A DNA stretch of 64,000 bases from 66-474 sp963771735 (GCA_963771735.1 CAVYUN010000002.1:1465137-1529136), one strand, 5' to 3'. Numbered from the stretch's first letter, positions 17,771 through 27,537 are shown. Translations and numbers: made by a program. Notes: generated by a model not told the origin, from the sequence alone.

Positions 17771-18061
17771 TCAGCAGGCGAGCCGCTGGTCCGTGTGCCG
17801 CGATTCGGCCTCGATGGTCGCTGCCAGCGACTGTTCGAACTGGATGGTGCGCTGGCGGGCAGCTTCGGCGATCGCGGCCGGCACCGCCTGCTCGCTGAGA
17901 CAGCGGGCCAGGATCGCGCGGTGGTAGGCGTTGAAATCGGGATCGCGGTCGGCTTCGTCCAGTGCCGCAAGCAGCGTCGCGAGCCAGCCCGCGCCGGGGG
18001 CGCGCAGCATCAGCAATATTTCGGGCACACTGCAGAAATCGGTGTCGGTATTGGCGTTCAT
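17771..18061 (-). CDS. Small conserved-looking protein of unknown function
   Basis: A 96-residue acidic, Ala-rich, mostly helical protein starting MNANTDTDFCSVPEILLML and ending TDQRLAC. It has no signal peptide or transmembrane segment. The start is supported by AGAGGGA six to seven bases upstream of the ATG at 18061, one of the best ribosome-binding sites in this part of the window. I do not recognise the family. It lies between the NlpC/P60 gene and the divergently transcribed D-amino-acid dehydrogenase. Confidence 0.6.
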   Translation of the reverse strand: MNANTDTDFCSVPEILLMLRAPGAGWLATLLAALDEADRDPDFNAYHRAILARCLSEQAVPAAIAEAARQRTIQFEQSLAATIEAESRHTDQRLAC

Positions 18062-18283
18062 GTGGATTCCCTCTGTCGCAGACCGTATCAAGCATGAATG
18101 ATGCCAACCGTTGTGGAGGCTCTGGGGCCGCCGCCCCGGTGGCCTCAGGGCCGGGATGGGGCACGCTGACTGCCAGGCAGCGCACAGGCCGCGCCGCCTG
18201 CTGCGGCCGAATGTGACGTTTGCGGACACCGGGGCATGATCGGCCGCCTGCGGAAAAAGTCGCGCCGGCCTTAAAATGGCCGG

Positions 18284-19540
18284 ATGGATGCAGCGCGTAG
18301 TGATGTCCTGATACTCGGTGGCGGTGTGATCGGCCTGTCCTGCGCGCTGGCGTTGTTGCATCGCGGCGCTACGGTGCGGGTGCTCGATCGAGGCGAACCC
18401 GGCTCCGGTGCCTCGCATGGCAATTGCGGCACGCTCACACCCAGTCACGCCATTCCTTTGACGGTCCCGGGCATGCCGTGGCGCGCGTTGCGTTGGATAT
18501 TGCGCCGGGACGCACCCTTGTACGTCAATCCCCGTCCCGACTGGGATCGCTGGCGCTGGTTGCTGGGTTTCGCCCGACGCTGCAATCCCGCGACTGCCGG
18601 GCAGGCCGCGATCGCGCGCGGCGCGATCCTGCAACGTTCGTGCACCCTGCTGCCGCGCATGCTGGTCGACGAAGGCATCGAATGCGAATATGCGACAGTC
18701 GGCAATCTGTACGTATATCGTGACGCTGCAGTCCTGAAGCAGGATCATGCCGACATCGAATGGCTGCGCAGGCTGGGCGTCGCCGTGTCGGCGCTGTCCG
18801 GCGACGCGGTCGAAGCGATGGAGCCGGCGCTGTTGCCGGGCGTGGCCGGGGGCATCCTGCATCCCGATGATGCGCAATTGCGACCGGACCGGCTGGTCGA
18901 GGGACTTGCGCGCCGGGTGCGCGAATGCGGTGGCGTGATCGAGCCCGCTGCCGCGGTCGAGGATTTCCATTGCACGAATGGCCGGGTGGACGCGGTGCGA
19001 ACCGCGCATGGCGACTTCTCTGGCGAGCATGTCGTGATGGCGCTGGGTGCGTGGACGCCGCAGCTCGCCTCCCGACTCGATCTGCGCGTGCCGATCCAGC
19101 CCGGCAAGGGTTATTCGATCACGATGTCGCGGCCCGATCCGTGTCCGCGGCGTGCGCTGGTGCTGCGCGAACCCAGCGTGTGCGTGACCGCCTGGGGTTC
19201 GGGTTACAGGCTCGGCAGCACCATGGAGTTCTCGGGTTACGAAGAGGGCCTCAATCGCACCCGGCTCGACGCCTTGCGGCGCGGTGCGGCGGCTTACCTG
19301 CGCATGCCGCTGGGCAGCGAGTTGCGCGAAGAATGGTGGGGCTGGCGACCGATGTGCGTGGACGAGGTTCCGCTGATCGGGCGGGTCAAGCGCTGGAACA
19401 ACCTGCTGCTGGCGACCGGGCACGGCATGCTGGGCGTGAGCATGAGCGCGGCCACCGCCGAACTGGTCGCGTCACTGGTCGTGAACGAAACGCCGTTGCT
19501 GGACCCGGACCCCTACGCTCCGGCGCGTTTTCATTTGTAG
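18284..19540 (+). CDS. D-amino-acid dehydrogenase-like FAD oxidoreductase
   Basis: A 418-residue flavoprotein of the DadA family, oxidising amino acids or related amines at the membrane and passing electrons onward. The N-terminal FAD site is VLILGGGVIGLSCALALL with the acidic end of strand 2 at VLDRGEPGSGASHGNCG. HAIPLTVPGMPW is typical of DadA-like enzymes. The C-terminal flavin-contacting segment is ATGHGMLGVSMSAATAELV. With alr nearby, alanine catabolism is possible, but alr lies beyond dnaB and has a housekeeping role, so the substrate remains open; hydroxyproline-type D-amino acids are also handled by this family. Confidence 0.85.
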   Translation: MDAARSDVLILGGGVIGLSCALALLHRGATVRVLDRGEPGSGASHGNCGTLTPSHAIPLTVPGMPWRALRWILRRDAPLYVNPRPDWDRWRWLLGFARRCNPATAGQAAIARGAILQRSCTLLPRMLVDEGIECEYATVGNLYVYRDAAVLKQDHADIEWLRRLGVAVSALSGDAVEAMEPALLPGVAGGILHPDDAQLRPDRLVEGLARRVRECGGVIEPAAAVEDFHCTNGRVDAVRTAHGDFSGEHVVMALGAWTPQLASRLDLRVPIQPGKGYSITMSRPDPCPRRALVLREPSVCVTAWGSGYRLGSTMEFSGYEEGLNRTRLDALRRGAAAYLRMPLGSELREEWWGWRPMCVDEVPLIGRVKRWNNLLLATGHGMLGVSMSAATAELVASLVVNETPLLDPDPYAPARFHL

Positions 19541-19604
19541 TGCGATCATCCCTGATCACGGCTTCCTTCGTCTTCGAGGGATTCGACGACGACGGTTGTT
19601 TGTC

Positions 19605-19700
19605 GACTCCGGAACGGCCATTGAAGTGGCCATCCATGGCAAAGAGCTCCGCGGCCTGACTTTCACGACAGCCGCTTCGATTGGACCGGCTCGAAAAGCC
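19605..19700 (-). repeat. Dispersed intergenic repeat, copy upstream of dnaB
   Basis: On the minus strand it reads CGAAGCGGCTGTCGTGAAAG, then TCAGGCCGCGGAGC and CCATGGATGGCC. This matches the start of the copy at 28005-28033 and, more loosely, the copies near 12580 and 36001. It occupies much of the 270-base gap before dnaB. Confidence 0.5.
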
Positions 19701-19810
19701 GAGTCACCCACGCATCGTGCACAAGATTTCCACAGGGTTGTCGTATCGCGCTGTGAGACGGGCCCTCGTATGATCTTTCGCATGTCCAAGACCTTGTCTT
19801 TTGCGCGCCC

Positions 19811-21202
19811 GTGAGCGCCGTCCTGCCTGAACGCAATCCACAGCCGCGCGTCGATGTGCTGCGCGTGCCGCCGCACTCCATCGAGGCCGAGCAATCGGTG
19901 CTGGGCGGCCTGATGCTGGTCGCCGAAGCCTGGGACCAGGTTGCCGATCGACTCACCGAGGAAGATTTCTACCGCCGCGAGCATCGCCTGATCTTTCGCG
20001 CCATCGGCGAACTGGCGATGGCGGGCAAGCCCTGCGATGCCGTCACCCTGGGCGAATGGTTCGAACGGCATGGCGAAACCGCAAATATCGGCGGCGTCGC
20101 CTATCTGGCCGAACTTGCCAACAACACCCCTAGCGCCGCCAACATCAAGGCCTACGCCGACATCGTGCGCGACAAGTCGGTGCTGCGCAAACTGATCGAG
20201 GCCGGCACCCAGATCGCGGGCGATGGTTTCAATCCGGAGGGCCGCAATACCCCGGAAATCCTCGAGAGCGCCGAACAGCGCGTGTTCAAGATCGCCGAGG
20301 CCGGCGCGCGCGGACGCAAGCAGGTGATGTCGGTGCGCGATTCGGTCAAGGAGGCGGTGGCGCTGCTCACGCAGCGCTACGCCAATCGCGGGCAATTGAG
20401 CGGACTCACGACCGGGTTCAAGGACCTGGACGATCTCACGTCCGGGTTGCAGCGGCAGGACCTGTTGATCGTGGCCGGGCGTCCCTCGATGGGCAAGACC
20501 GCGTTCGCGCTGAACATCGCCGAGGCCGTGGCGATGCGCGCCAAGCAACCGGTGTTGGTGTTCTCGATGGAGATGTCGGCTTCGCAGCTGGCTTTTCGCC
20601 TGATTTCCTCGCTGGGCCGCATCAACCAGAAGGATTTGCGTAGCGGCGACCTGGCCGAGGAAGATTGGCCGCGCATAGGCCAGGCCGCTTCGCTGTTGTC
20701 GGAATCGAAGATATTCATCGACGACACGCCCGCGCTGTCGCCGGGCGAGCTGCGTTCGCGCGCGCGCCGCATGATGCGCGAGCACGGCCTCGGTCTCGTC
20801 GTCATCGACTATCTGCAACTGATGCAGGTGCCCGGCAACAAGGAAAACCGCGCGACCGAGATCTCCGAGATTTCGCGCAACCTCAAGGCCATGGCCAAGG
20901 AACTGGACGTGCCGGTGGTCGCGTTGTCGCAGTTGAACCGCTCGCTGGAACAGCGCAACGACAAGCGCCCGGTGATGAGCGACCTGCGCGAGTCGGGCGC
21001 GATCGAGCAGGACGCCGACCTGATCCTGTTCATTTACCGCGACGAGGTCTACAACAAGGAATCGAACCACAAGGGCATCGCCGAGATCATCGTCGCCAAG
21101 CAGCGCAACGGCCCCATCGACACCGTCAAGCTGACCTTCCTCGGCCAGTACACCAAGTTCGAAAATTACGCACCGGAGTCCTACGTCGGGAGTCTGGAGT
21201 GA
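19811..21202 (+). CDS. dnaB: Replicative DNA helicase DnaB
   Basis: Hexameric 5'-3' helicase driving the replication fork. The N-terminal DnaG-interacting domain (HSIEAEQSVLGGLMLV, NTPSAANIKAYADIV) precedes a RecA-like motor with Walker A GRPSMGKTAFALN, Walker B VVIDYLQLM and the DnaB signature EISEISRNLKAMAKELDVPV. An arginine-finger-bearing QRNGPIDTVKLTF tail closes the protein. Length 463 is standard. The start is GTG 19811. rplI, often upstream in relatives, is not here. Confidence 0.97.
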   Translation: MSAVLPERNPQPRVDVLRVPPHSIEAEQSVLGGLMLVAEAWDQVADRLTEEDFYRREHRLIFRAIGELAMAGKPCDAVTLGEWFERHGETANIGGVAYLAELANNTPSAANIKAYADIVRDKSVLRKLIEAGTQIAGDGFNPEGRNTPEILESAEQRVFKIAEAGARGRKQVMSVRDSVKEAVALLTQRYANRGQLSGLTTGFKDLDDLTSGLQRQDLLIVAGRPSMGKTAFALNIAEAVAMRAKQPVLVFSMEMSASQLAFRLISSLGRINQKDLRSGDLAEEDWPRIGQAASLLSESKIFIDDTPALSPGELRSRARRMMREHGLGLVVIDYLQLMQVPGNKENRATEISEISRNLKAMAKELDVPVVALSQLNRSLEQRNDKRPVMSDLRESGAIEQDADLILFIYRDEVYNKESNHKGIAEIIVAKQRNGPIDTVKLTFLGQYTKFENYAPESYVGSLE

Positions 21203-21221
21203 AATCCGGATCGCGCCGCAC

Positions 21222-22301
21222 ATGAGTCGCGGCGCCACCGCCACCATCCACCTCGATGCACTGCGCGGCAATCTGGCGCGGGCGCGGGAATTGGCCGGCA
21301 GCGCGAAAGTCATGGCGGTGGTGAAAGCCGATGCCTATGGCCATGGCCTGGAACGTTGTGCGCGGGCATTCGGCGATGCCGACGCGTTCGGCGTGGCCTC
21401 TATCGCCGACGGCCTGCGTTTGCGCGCTGCGGGTCATCGCCAACGCATCGTGGTGCTGTCGGGGCCTGACGCCCCGAGCGATCTCGCCGAGATGCGACGC
21501 CTGCAACTCGAAGCGGTGATCCATCATGCAGCGCAACTCGCGATGCTGGAGGCCGAGCATGCGGGCCTGCCGCTCAAGGTCTGGTTGAAGCTCGATACCG
21601 GGATGCACCGGCTCGGTTTTCCGGCCGCGCGCGCACGGGAACTCCACGCCCGCCTGCGTGCGCTGCCGGCGGTCGATCCCGACATCGTGCTGATGACCCA
21701 TTTCGCATCGTCGGAAATCGCTGGCGAGGCAACCGCGCAACAAATCGCGTGCTTCGAGCAAGCCACACGCGATTTGCCGGGCGAACGTTCCCTGTCGAAC
21801 TCCGCCGGCCTGTTGAACTGGCCCACGGCGCGCGGCGATTGGGTCAGGGCCGGCGGTCTGCTGTACGGGCTCTCCGTCGCGGAAGGCAAGATCGGCGCCG
21901 ATTTCGGCTTCGCACCGGCGATGACGCTGGCCACGCGGCTGGTCGCGATCAACCGCGTCGCGCGCGGCGAGGGCATCGGTTACGGCGCGACCTGGACATG
22001 CCCCGGGGACATGGACGTCGGCGTCGCCGCGATCGGTTACGGCGATGGCTATCCGCGCAGTGCGCAGTCCGGCACGCCGGTGCGGGTGGGCGATGCGTCC
22101 GCGGAGGTCATCGGGCGCGTGTCGATGGACCTGATCACGCTCGATCTTCGACAGGCGCCGAATGCGCGCGTTGGCGATGTAGTTACCTTGTGGGGGCCGA
22201 AACTTCCAGTCGAAATCGTCGCGCAACATGCCGGCACGATTTCCTACGAGCTCACCTGCGGCGTCACCCGGCGGGTGCTGTTTGCGGAGGAAGGTGCGTA
22301 A
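21222..22301 (+). CDS. alr: Alanine racemase
   Basis: PLP-dependent racemase supplying D-alanine for peptidoglycan. The PLP lysine is Lys35 in MAVVKADAYGHG. Substrate-contacting HRLGF and the catalytic-tyrosine region (GYGATWTCPGDMDVGVAAIGYGDGYPR) are in order. The C-terminal barrel ends in ISYELTCGVTRRV. Length 359 is typical. It starts 19 bases after dnaB and shares its final stop base with the radA ATG (TAATG), so dnaB-alr-radA look like one operon. Confidence 0.96.
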   Translation: MSRGATATIHLDALRGNLARARELAGSAKVMAVVKADAYGHGLERCARAFGDADAFGVASIADGLRLRAAGHRQRIVVLSGPDAPSDLAEMRRLQLEAVIHHAAQLAMLEAEHAGLPLKVWLKLDTGMHRLGFPAARARELHARLRALPAVDPDIVLMTHFASSEIAGEATAQQIACFEQATRDLPGERSLSNSAGLLNWPTARGDWVRAGGLLYGLSVAEGKIGADFGFAPAMTLATRLVAINRVARGEGIGYGATWTCPGDMDVGVAAIGYGDGYPRSAQSGTPVRVGDASAEVIGRVSMDLITLDLRQAPNARVGDVVTLWGPKLPVEIVAQHAGTISYELTCGVTRRVLFAEEGA

Positions 22302-23680
22302 TGGCCAAAGCCAAGACAGCCTACGTGTGCGCCGATTGCGGTGCGGAATACCCGAAGTGGCAGGGCCAGTGCGAGGCCTGCGGTGCCTGGAACACATTGA
22401 GTGCGTTCGTGGTGCAGCCGGCCAAGGAAGCCGCGAACGCGTCCCGTCACGCCGGGTACGCGGGCCCGGAAGCGGTGAGAGTGCAACCGTTGGCAGCGGT
22501 TGCGGGCGAAGTCGAACGACGGCACCTGGTGCGGATCGGCGAACTCGACCGTGTGCTGGGGGGTGGCCTCGTGGAAGGTTCGGTGGTTCTGGTCGGCGGC
22601 GATCCCGGTATCGGCAAGTCGACGCTGTTGCTGCAGACGCTGGCGGCACTGGGTGAACGCCTGGCGGGGCTGTACGTCAGCGGCGAGGAATCGCTGGCGC
22701 AGATCGCCGCGCGCGGGCATCGGTTGGGTCTGGAGCTGTCGCCGCTGCGTGCGCTCGCGGAAACCTGCGTCGAACGGGTCCTGGAACACGCCGTTGCGGA
22801 AAAACCGCAAGTGCTGGTCGTTGATTCGATCCAGACCATTTGGACCGAAACGTTGCCGGCGGCGCCGGGTTCGGTGTCGCAGGTGCGCGAATCGGCGGCG
22901 CGCCTGGTGCGCTTTGCCAAGCAGACCGGCACCTGCGTGTTCCTGGTCGGTCACGTCACCAAGGAAGGTGGGATCGCGGGCCCGCGCGTGCTGGAGCACA
23001 TGGTCGACGCGGTGCTGTATTTCGAAGGCGAATCGGGTTCGCGCTTCCGCGTGCTGCGCGCGTTCAAGAACCGCTTCGGTGCAGTGAATGAACTCGGCGT
23101 GTTCGCGATGGGTGACAAGGGCCTGCGTGAAGTCCCGAATCCTTCGGCGATTTTCCTCTCCGCGCACGCCGAGGCGACGCCGGGTAGCGCGGTGATGGTG
23201 ACGCGCGAGGGCACGCGCCCGCTGCTGGTGGAAGTGCAGGCGCTGGTCGACCAGTCGAACCTCGGCAATCCGCGCCGGGTTGCGTTGGGACTGGAGCAGA
23301 ATCGCCTCGCGATGCTGCTGGCCGTGCTGCATCGTCACGGCGGCGCGGCGGTGTTCGATCAGGACGTGTTCGTCAACGTGGTCGGTGGCATCCGCGTGCA
23401 GGAAACCGCGGCGGACCTGCCGGTATTGCTGGCGGTGCTGTCGTCGTTTCGTGATCGCGCGTTGCCCGAGAAGACCGTGGCATTCGGCGAAGTGGGTTTG
23501 TCCGGCGAAGTGCGTCCGGTGCCGAACGGCGAGGAGCGCCTGAAGGAAGCCGCGCAGCACGGCTTCAAGCGTGCGATCGTCCCGAAAGCCAACGCGCCGA
23601 AGAAATCGGTGCGCATCGGTGACCTGGAAATCATCGGCGTGGAGCGCCTGCGCGAAGCGATCGAGGCGGCTTTCCCCTGA
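22301..23680 (+). CDS. radA: DNA repair protein RadA
   Basis: RecA-related ATPase and branch-migration helicase. It starts with a zinc ribbon (Cys10, 13, 24 and 27: CADCGAEYPKWQGQCEACGAW). Walker A is GGDPGIGKSTLLLQ and the RadA-specific KNRFG motif appears in AFKNRFGAVNELGVF. A Lon-like C-terminal domain carries GLSGEVRPVPNGEERLKEA. The 459-residue length is standard. Its ATG overlaps the alr stop by one base. Confidence 0.97.
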   Translation: MAKAKTAYVCADCGAEYPKWQGQCEACGAWNTLSAFVVQPAKEAANASRHAGYAGPEAVRVQPLAAVAGEVERRHLVRIGELDRVLGGGLVEGSVVLVGGDPGIGKSTLLLQTLAALGERLAGLYVSGEESLAQIAARGHRLGLELSPLRALAETCVERVLEHAVAEKPQVLVVDSIQTIWTETLPAAPGSVSQVRESAARLVRFAKQTGTCVFLVGHVTKEGGIAGPRVLEHMVDAVLYFEGESGSRFRVLRAFKNRFGAVNELGVFAMGDKGLREVPNPSAIFLSAHAEATPGSAVMVTREGTRPLLVEVQALVDQSNLGNPRRVALGLEQNRLAMLLAVLHRHGGAAVFDQDVFVNVVGGIRVQETAADLPVLLAVLSSFRDRALPEKTVAFGEVGLSGEVRPVPNGEERLKEAAQHGFKRAIVPKANAPKKSVRIGDLEIIGVERLREAIEAAFP

Positions 23681-23694
23681 CCCTGCGCGGCCGC

Positions 23695-24168
23695 TCAAGA
23701 CAAGTCTTTGGGTTTGCGCGAATTTCCCCAATGGTGCATGGCACCCAGCACGATCCACGCCAATCCGGCACCGATCAATCCGATTCCGATCGCCCCCAGG
23801 CCGATGGCCACGCCGATCGCAGCGGTGGTCCATATGTCCGCGGCGGTGGTCAATCCCTTGATCTTGTGTTCCTCCGTCAGTTTCAGTATCACGCCGGCGC
23901 CCAGGAATCCGATGCCGGTGGCGATGCCCTGGATGATGCGCGAGAGGTCGGCGGAGGCCATGCCGGTCTGGACGGCCGTCAGAACGAACAGCGTGGAACC
24001 CAATGCGACCAGAATGTGGGTGCGCAGGCCGGCCGGTTTTTCGCTGCGCTCCCGCTGGACACCCACCACGGCGCCCGCCACCAGGGCAGCGGCAAGCCGG
24101 ATCAGGACGCGTGCCGCTTCCGTGCCGTCCGGAATACCGCGCAGCAGTTCCTGCACCAGCACGCTCAT
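23695..24168 (-). CDS. MgtC/SapB family inner-membrane protein
   Basis: A 157-residue protein with about four hydrophobic helices. The MgtC signature is visible as RLAAALVAGAVVGVQRERSE, LRTHILVALGSTLF and GIGFLGAGVILK, followed by GLTTAADIWTTAAIGVAIG. Family members modulate growth in low magnesium or at low pH and can bind F-type ATPase; the role here is unknown. It lacks the soluble C-terminal domain of longer MgtC proteins. It is convergent with radA. Confidence 0.9.
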   Translation of the reverse strand: MSVLVQELLRGIPDGTEAARVLIRLAAALVAGAVVGVQRERSEKPAGLRTHILVALGSTLFVLTAVQTGMASADLSRIIQGIATGIGFLGAGVILKLTEEHKIKGLTTAADIWTTAAIGVAIGLGAIGIGLIGAGLAWIVLGAMHHWGNSRKPKDLS

Positions 24169-24225
24169 GACGCGTCTCCCGTTCTGGGCGGACGGTGTGC
24201 CTGTCGGTGCCGAAGTGACGGCAGA

Positions 24226-24951
24226 TCAATCCGCAGGCTTGCGCTGCAATGTGGCACTGCCATGGTCGACATGCAATATCGAACCCTGTTCGTACCAGTC
24301 GCCCAGCACGATGCGCTGCGCGGACTTGCCGTCGAACGCGAAGTCGTGGATTGCGGGGCGATGGGTATGGCCATGGATCATGCGTTCGGCGCCGGCCTCG
24401 CGCAATGCGCGCTCGACGGCAACCTGGTTCACATCCATGATCGACATGGCGGTCGTTGACGTGTGGGCGAGGCTGGCGTCGCGCGCCTGTGCCGCGAACG
24501 CGCGGCGCTCGCTCAATGGCCGCGCGAGAAACGCCGCCTGCCACGCGGGATCGCGCACTTGCTTGCGGAAAGCCAGATAGGCTTGGTCGTCTGTACACAA
24601 AATGTCGCCGTGCAGGACCAGCGTGGGCGTGTCGTACAGGTCGATGACCGTGCCATCGGCAAGGATGTCCATGCCGCAGCTGCTGGCGTAGTCGTTGCCG
24701 AGCAGGAAATCGCGGTTGCCCGCGATGAAATGCACCGGCACCCCGGCATCGGCGACGCCGTGCAACGCGTCGGCGACGCGATGATTCAGGGTGGCATCGT
24801 CGTCGTCGCCGACGTAGGCTTCGAACAGGTCGCCGAGAATGTAGAGGGCGTCTGCAGTGCGCGCTTCGCCGTCGCAGAAACGCTCGAACAACTCGACGAT
24901 GTGCGGACGCGTGTCATCGAGATGCAGGTCGGAGACAAACAACGTCGCCAC
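24226..24951 (-). CDS. lpxH: UDP-2,3-diacylglucosamine diphosphatase LpxH
   Basis: Peripheral membrane enzyme that cleaves UDP-2,3-diacylglucosamine to lipid X in lipid A synthesis. Dimetal motifs are LFVSDLHLDDTRP, YILGDLFEAYVGDDD, FIAGNRDFLLG, LVLHGDILCTDD and MIHGHTHRPAIH. The 241-residue length is typical. It follows the cyclophilin gene by a few bases on the same strand, the order seen in many gammaproteobacteria. Confidence 0.95.
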   Translation of the reverse strand: MATLFVSDLHLDDTRPHIVELFERFCDGEARTADALYILGDLFEAYVGDDDDATLNHRVADALHGVADAGVPVHFIAGNRDFLLGNDYASSCGMDILADGTVIDLYDTPTLVLHGDILCTDDQAYLAFRKQVRDPAWQAAFLARPLSERRAFAAQARDASLAHTSTTAMSIMDVNQVAVERALREAGAERMIHGHTHRPAIHDFAFDGKSAQRIVLGDWYEQGSILHVDHGSATLQRKPAD

Positions 24952-24953
24952 GG

Positions 24954-25697
24954 TCAGTGATTCGCGCCGTGTTTCTTCTTCGAGACAGGCGCCGATGCGG
25001 GCACCTGTCCGGTCACGGGCGATACCGGCTCCGCGGCGGGATTCGCGGCTTCGCCGATCACCTTCGCGCTTTGGATGACGACCAGTGGCCGCGGCACGTC
25101 GCCGATGAACGGTCCCTGCGGTCCGGTCGGCAGGTTGTCGATCTTGTCCACCACGTCCATGCCCTTGACCACCTTGCCGAACACGGCGTAGCCCCAGGTC
25201 ATGCCGCTCTGGTTGCCGACGTAGTCGAGACGGGGGTTGTCCACCACGTTGAAGAAGAATTGCGCCGTCGCCGAATCGGGGTCGGGTCCGCGTGCGGCGG
25301 CGACGGTACCTCGCAGGTTCGACAAACCGTTGTTGGCTTCGTCGGGGATCGGCGGCAGGGTGCGTTTTGGCCTGAGTTCGCGCGTGTACAGACCGCCCTG
25401 GACCAGGTAGCCCGGGATCACCCGATGGAACACGGTGCCGTCGTAGAAGCCACTCTTAACGTATTGCAGGAAATTGGCGACGGTCTTGGGCGCCTTGTCG
25501 GGAAACAACTCGATGACGATGTCGCCCATCGAGGTCTTGAGCTCGACCTGCGGGTGCGCGATCGCAGGCGCGTTCGCCGACGAGGAGGCCGAAGCGGGCG
25601 GCGTCGCGGCTCGCGTTGCCGCCAGCCCCAACGCGAACATGATCGGCGCGATGGATACGGTCAGATGCCGGCGAAGCGCAGGTCGGGTCGGGGTCAT
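24954..25697 (-). CDS. Periplasmic cyclophilin-type peptidyl-prolyl isomerase
   Basis: A 247-residue protein with an N-terminal signal sequence (about residues 10-30, ending near TRA-AT), an Ala/Ser linker and a cyclophilin domain. Catalytic residues are recognisable in GTVFHRVIPGYLVQGG and TAQFFFNVVDN, and GYAVFGKVVKGMDVVDKI closes the fold. A Pro/Ala-rich basic tail (SKKKHGANH) follows. It resembles PpiA. It ends two bases before the lpxH start, suggesting coupling. Confidence 0.92.
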   Translation of the reverse strand: MTPTRPALRRHLTVSIAPIMFALGLAATRAATPPASASSSANAPAIAHPQVELKTSMGDIVIELFPDKAPKTVANFLQYVKSGFYDGTVFHRVIPGYLVQGGLYTRELRPKRTLPPIPDEANNGLSNLRGTVAAARGPDPDSATAQFFFNVVDNPRLDYVGNQSGMTWGYAVFGKVVKGMDVVDKIDNLPTGPQGPFIGDVPRPLVVIQSAKVIGEAANPAAEPVSPVTGQVPASAPVSKKKHGANH

Positions 25698-25770
25698 GGC
25701 GCGATCCGGGAACGTCGAGAAAACGGCATGATACGCGAGCGCGTGTCGGCGAACAGCGTGCGTTCCGCAT

Positions 25771-27537
25771 TCACGGTTGCATGCACGCGGTGCCGGCGCA
25801 GGCCCCGAAGCGCAGACCGGTCTGTTGCTGCTGCAGCGAGTTGCCGTTGTCGTCCTGGCCGTCCCGGTCCAGGTGGCGCCGCCGGATCTCCAGCACGATC
25901 GGCGTGATCTGCGCGATCCGCGCGTCGATCTGGGCGCGGCTGTAGTAGTCGAGGTCCGTGCGTTTCAGCAGGCGGTGCAATTGATCCAGCGCGTCCGCCG
26001 CATGCCCGGACAGGAAAGTCGCGTCGGCGTAGGCAATGCCGGCGTGCACGTCGTCGCCCGCGACATGGCAGGCGTGACCGTAGGCCGCGTACAGCGAAGG
26101 CTCGGAGTCGTCGTTGAGCAATGGTTTCAGCAGGGCCTGCGCGGTTTTGGCATCCGTCTTGGCGCCGCTGTCGAGCAGCGCATGGCTGTAGTCGAGCACG
26201 ATCGCGGGATCGTTCGGCCACGTCGCGTTGAGCGACGCATAGCGCCGCAGCGCCTGGCTGCGTTGTCCGGCGTGGCGTTCGGCGTCGGCGAGGCCGAGCG
26301 CCAGCGTGAGGTTTCCGGGTTTCTCTTGCGCCAGCTTCGCCATGACCGGCACCGCCTTGGCAGCCTGCCCGAGCTGGATCAGGGCCAGTGCGTAGCCGTA
26401 ACGGTTGGACGTGTTGCTGGAGAATTTGGCGCTGTCGGCCATGCTGCGCGTGTAGTAATCGAGGACTGCATGCGGGTCGTTGGATGCCAGGACACGCACG
26501 CGTTCGCGCATCAACTCGTATTGCGATTCGCTGGGTCCCTGCGTGGAACCGCCGAGCAGGGTGCTGCCGTTTTTCACGAACGGCAAGGGCAGCATGCCCG
26601 ACATGGACGTGGAATCGGTAGCGTCGGCCCGCTGCGCTTTCATCTGCTGTTCCAGCTCGCGCGCGCGGGCGCGAGCGTCGGCGATGCGTACGCTGGTGAC
26701 GGGGTGATCCTGCAGAAAGTCGGGAATGTTGCCCGCGGCCATCCCGCCGTCACCGCCCGGGCGCAACACCGCCTGCATGTGTGCGAACACATTCGCCATG
26801 CCCTCCGGGTTGAAACCGGCCTTGGCCAGTGTCTCGATGCCCACGTGGTCGGCTTCCTCCTCGTCCTTGCGGGTGAAGTCGATCTCGTGCTGTTCCATCA
26901 TCGCCATCACCGAGTAGAACGCGCCGATCGCGGCATCGGTCGAGCCGCTGTTGTACGGGACGTTGCCACCATAGCCATAGCCGTACGGGTTGGCCACGAC
27001 GCCGCGATTGCCGGAATCGGCCCGTCCTGCGGCCAGAGCCGCGGCGAACGCTCCCAGCACGTACAGTGGCGCGGATTTCTTCTGGTCCTCCATGGCGCGT
27101 TGCAGATGGTGCTGGCTGATGTGCGCCAGTTCGTGGGCCATCACCGCCGCGAGTTGATCCTGATTCTGGGTAAGCGTGAACATGTCCGAGAAAATGAATA
27201 CATAGCCGCCAAAGGTCGCGAACGAGTTGATCTCGGGGATGTCGAGCAGCGTAAACGTGTAGTGCTGGGTCGGGTCCGCGCTGACCGAGGCCAGCCGGTA
27301 GCCCAGCGTGTGCAGGTATTGGTCGACCTGTGGATCGTCCAGCACCAGATGCGCCGCGCGCAGCTCGCCCAGGAACTCCTCGCCGTATTGCTTGGCCTCC
27401 TGCGGCGACATCATCGTGTCGGCCGAACTGCCCAGGCTGGGCAGGCGCACGTCGGTCTGTTGTGCGGCCGCCGGCAGCGACAACGCCAGCATCGCGGCGA
27501 ACGTAAGCAGGGAATGACGGCGAAGATGAAACTGCAT
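25771..27537 (-). CDS. bepA: M48 metalloprotease with TPR repeats, BepA-like
   Basis: A 588-residue periplasmic zinc protease that in relatives assists outer-membrane protein assembly and degrades misassembled LptD. The start MQFHLRRHSL begins a signal peptide cleaved near AAA-QQ. The zinc site is HELAHISQHH (His135, Glu136, His139) with the third ligand in EEEADHVGIE. The second half is helical and TPR-like (LALIQLGQAAKAVPVMAKL, LGLADAERHAGQRSQAL). A Gly/Tyr-rich loop near 210-225 is unusual. An in-frame upstream ATG lacks signal-peptide character. It is divergent from grxC. Confidence 0.9.
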   Translation of the reverse strand: MQFHLRRHSLLTFAAMLALSLPAAAQQTDVRLPSLGSSADTMMSPQEAKQYGEEFLGELRAAHLVLDDPQVDQYLHTLGYRLASVSADPTQHYTFTLLDIPEINSFATFGGYVFIFSDMFTLTQNQDQLAAVMAHELAHISQHHLQRAMEDQKKSAPLYVLGAFAAALAAGRADSGNRGVVANPYGYGYGGNVPYNSGSTDAAIGAFYSVMAMMEQHEIDFTRKDEEEADHVGIETLAKAGFNPEGMANVFAHMQAVLRPGGDGGMAAGNIPDFLQDHPVTSVRIADARARARELEQQMKAQRADATDSTSMSGMLPLPFVKNGSTLLGGSTQGPSESQYELMRERVRVLASNDPHAVLDYYTRSMADSAKFSSNTSNRYGYALALIQLGQAAKAVPVMAKLAQEKPGNLTLALGLADAERHAGQRSQALRRYASLNATWPNDPAIVLDYSHALLDSGAKTDAKTAQALLKPLLNDDSEPSLYAAYGHACHVAGDDVHAGIAYADATFLSGHAADALDQLHRLLKRTDLDYYSRAQIDARIAQITPIVLEIRRRHLDRDGQDDNGNSLQQQQTGLRFGACAGTACMQP

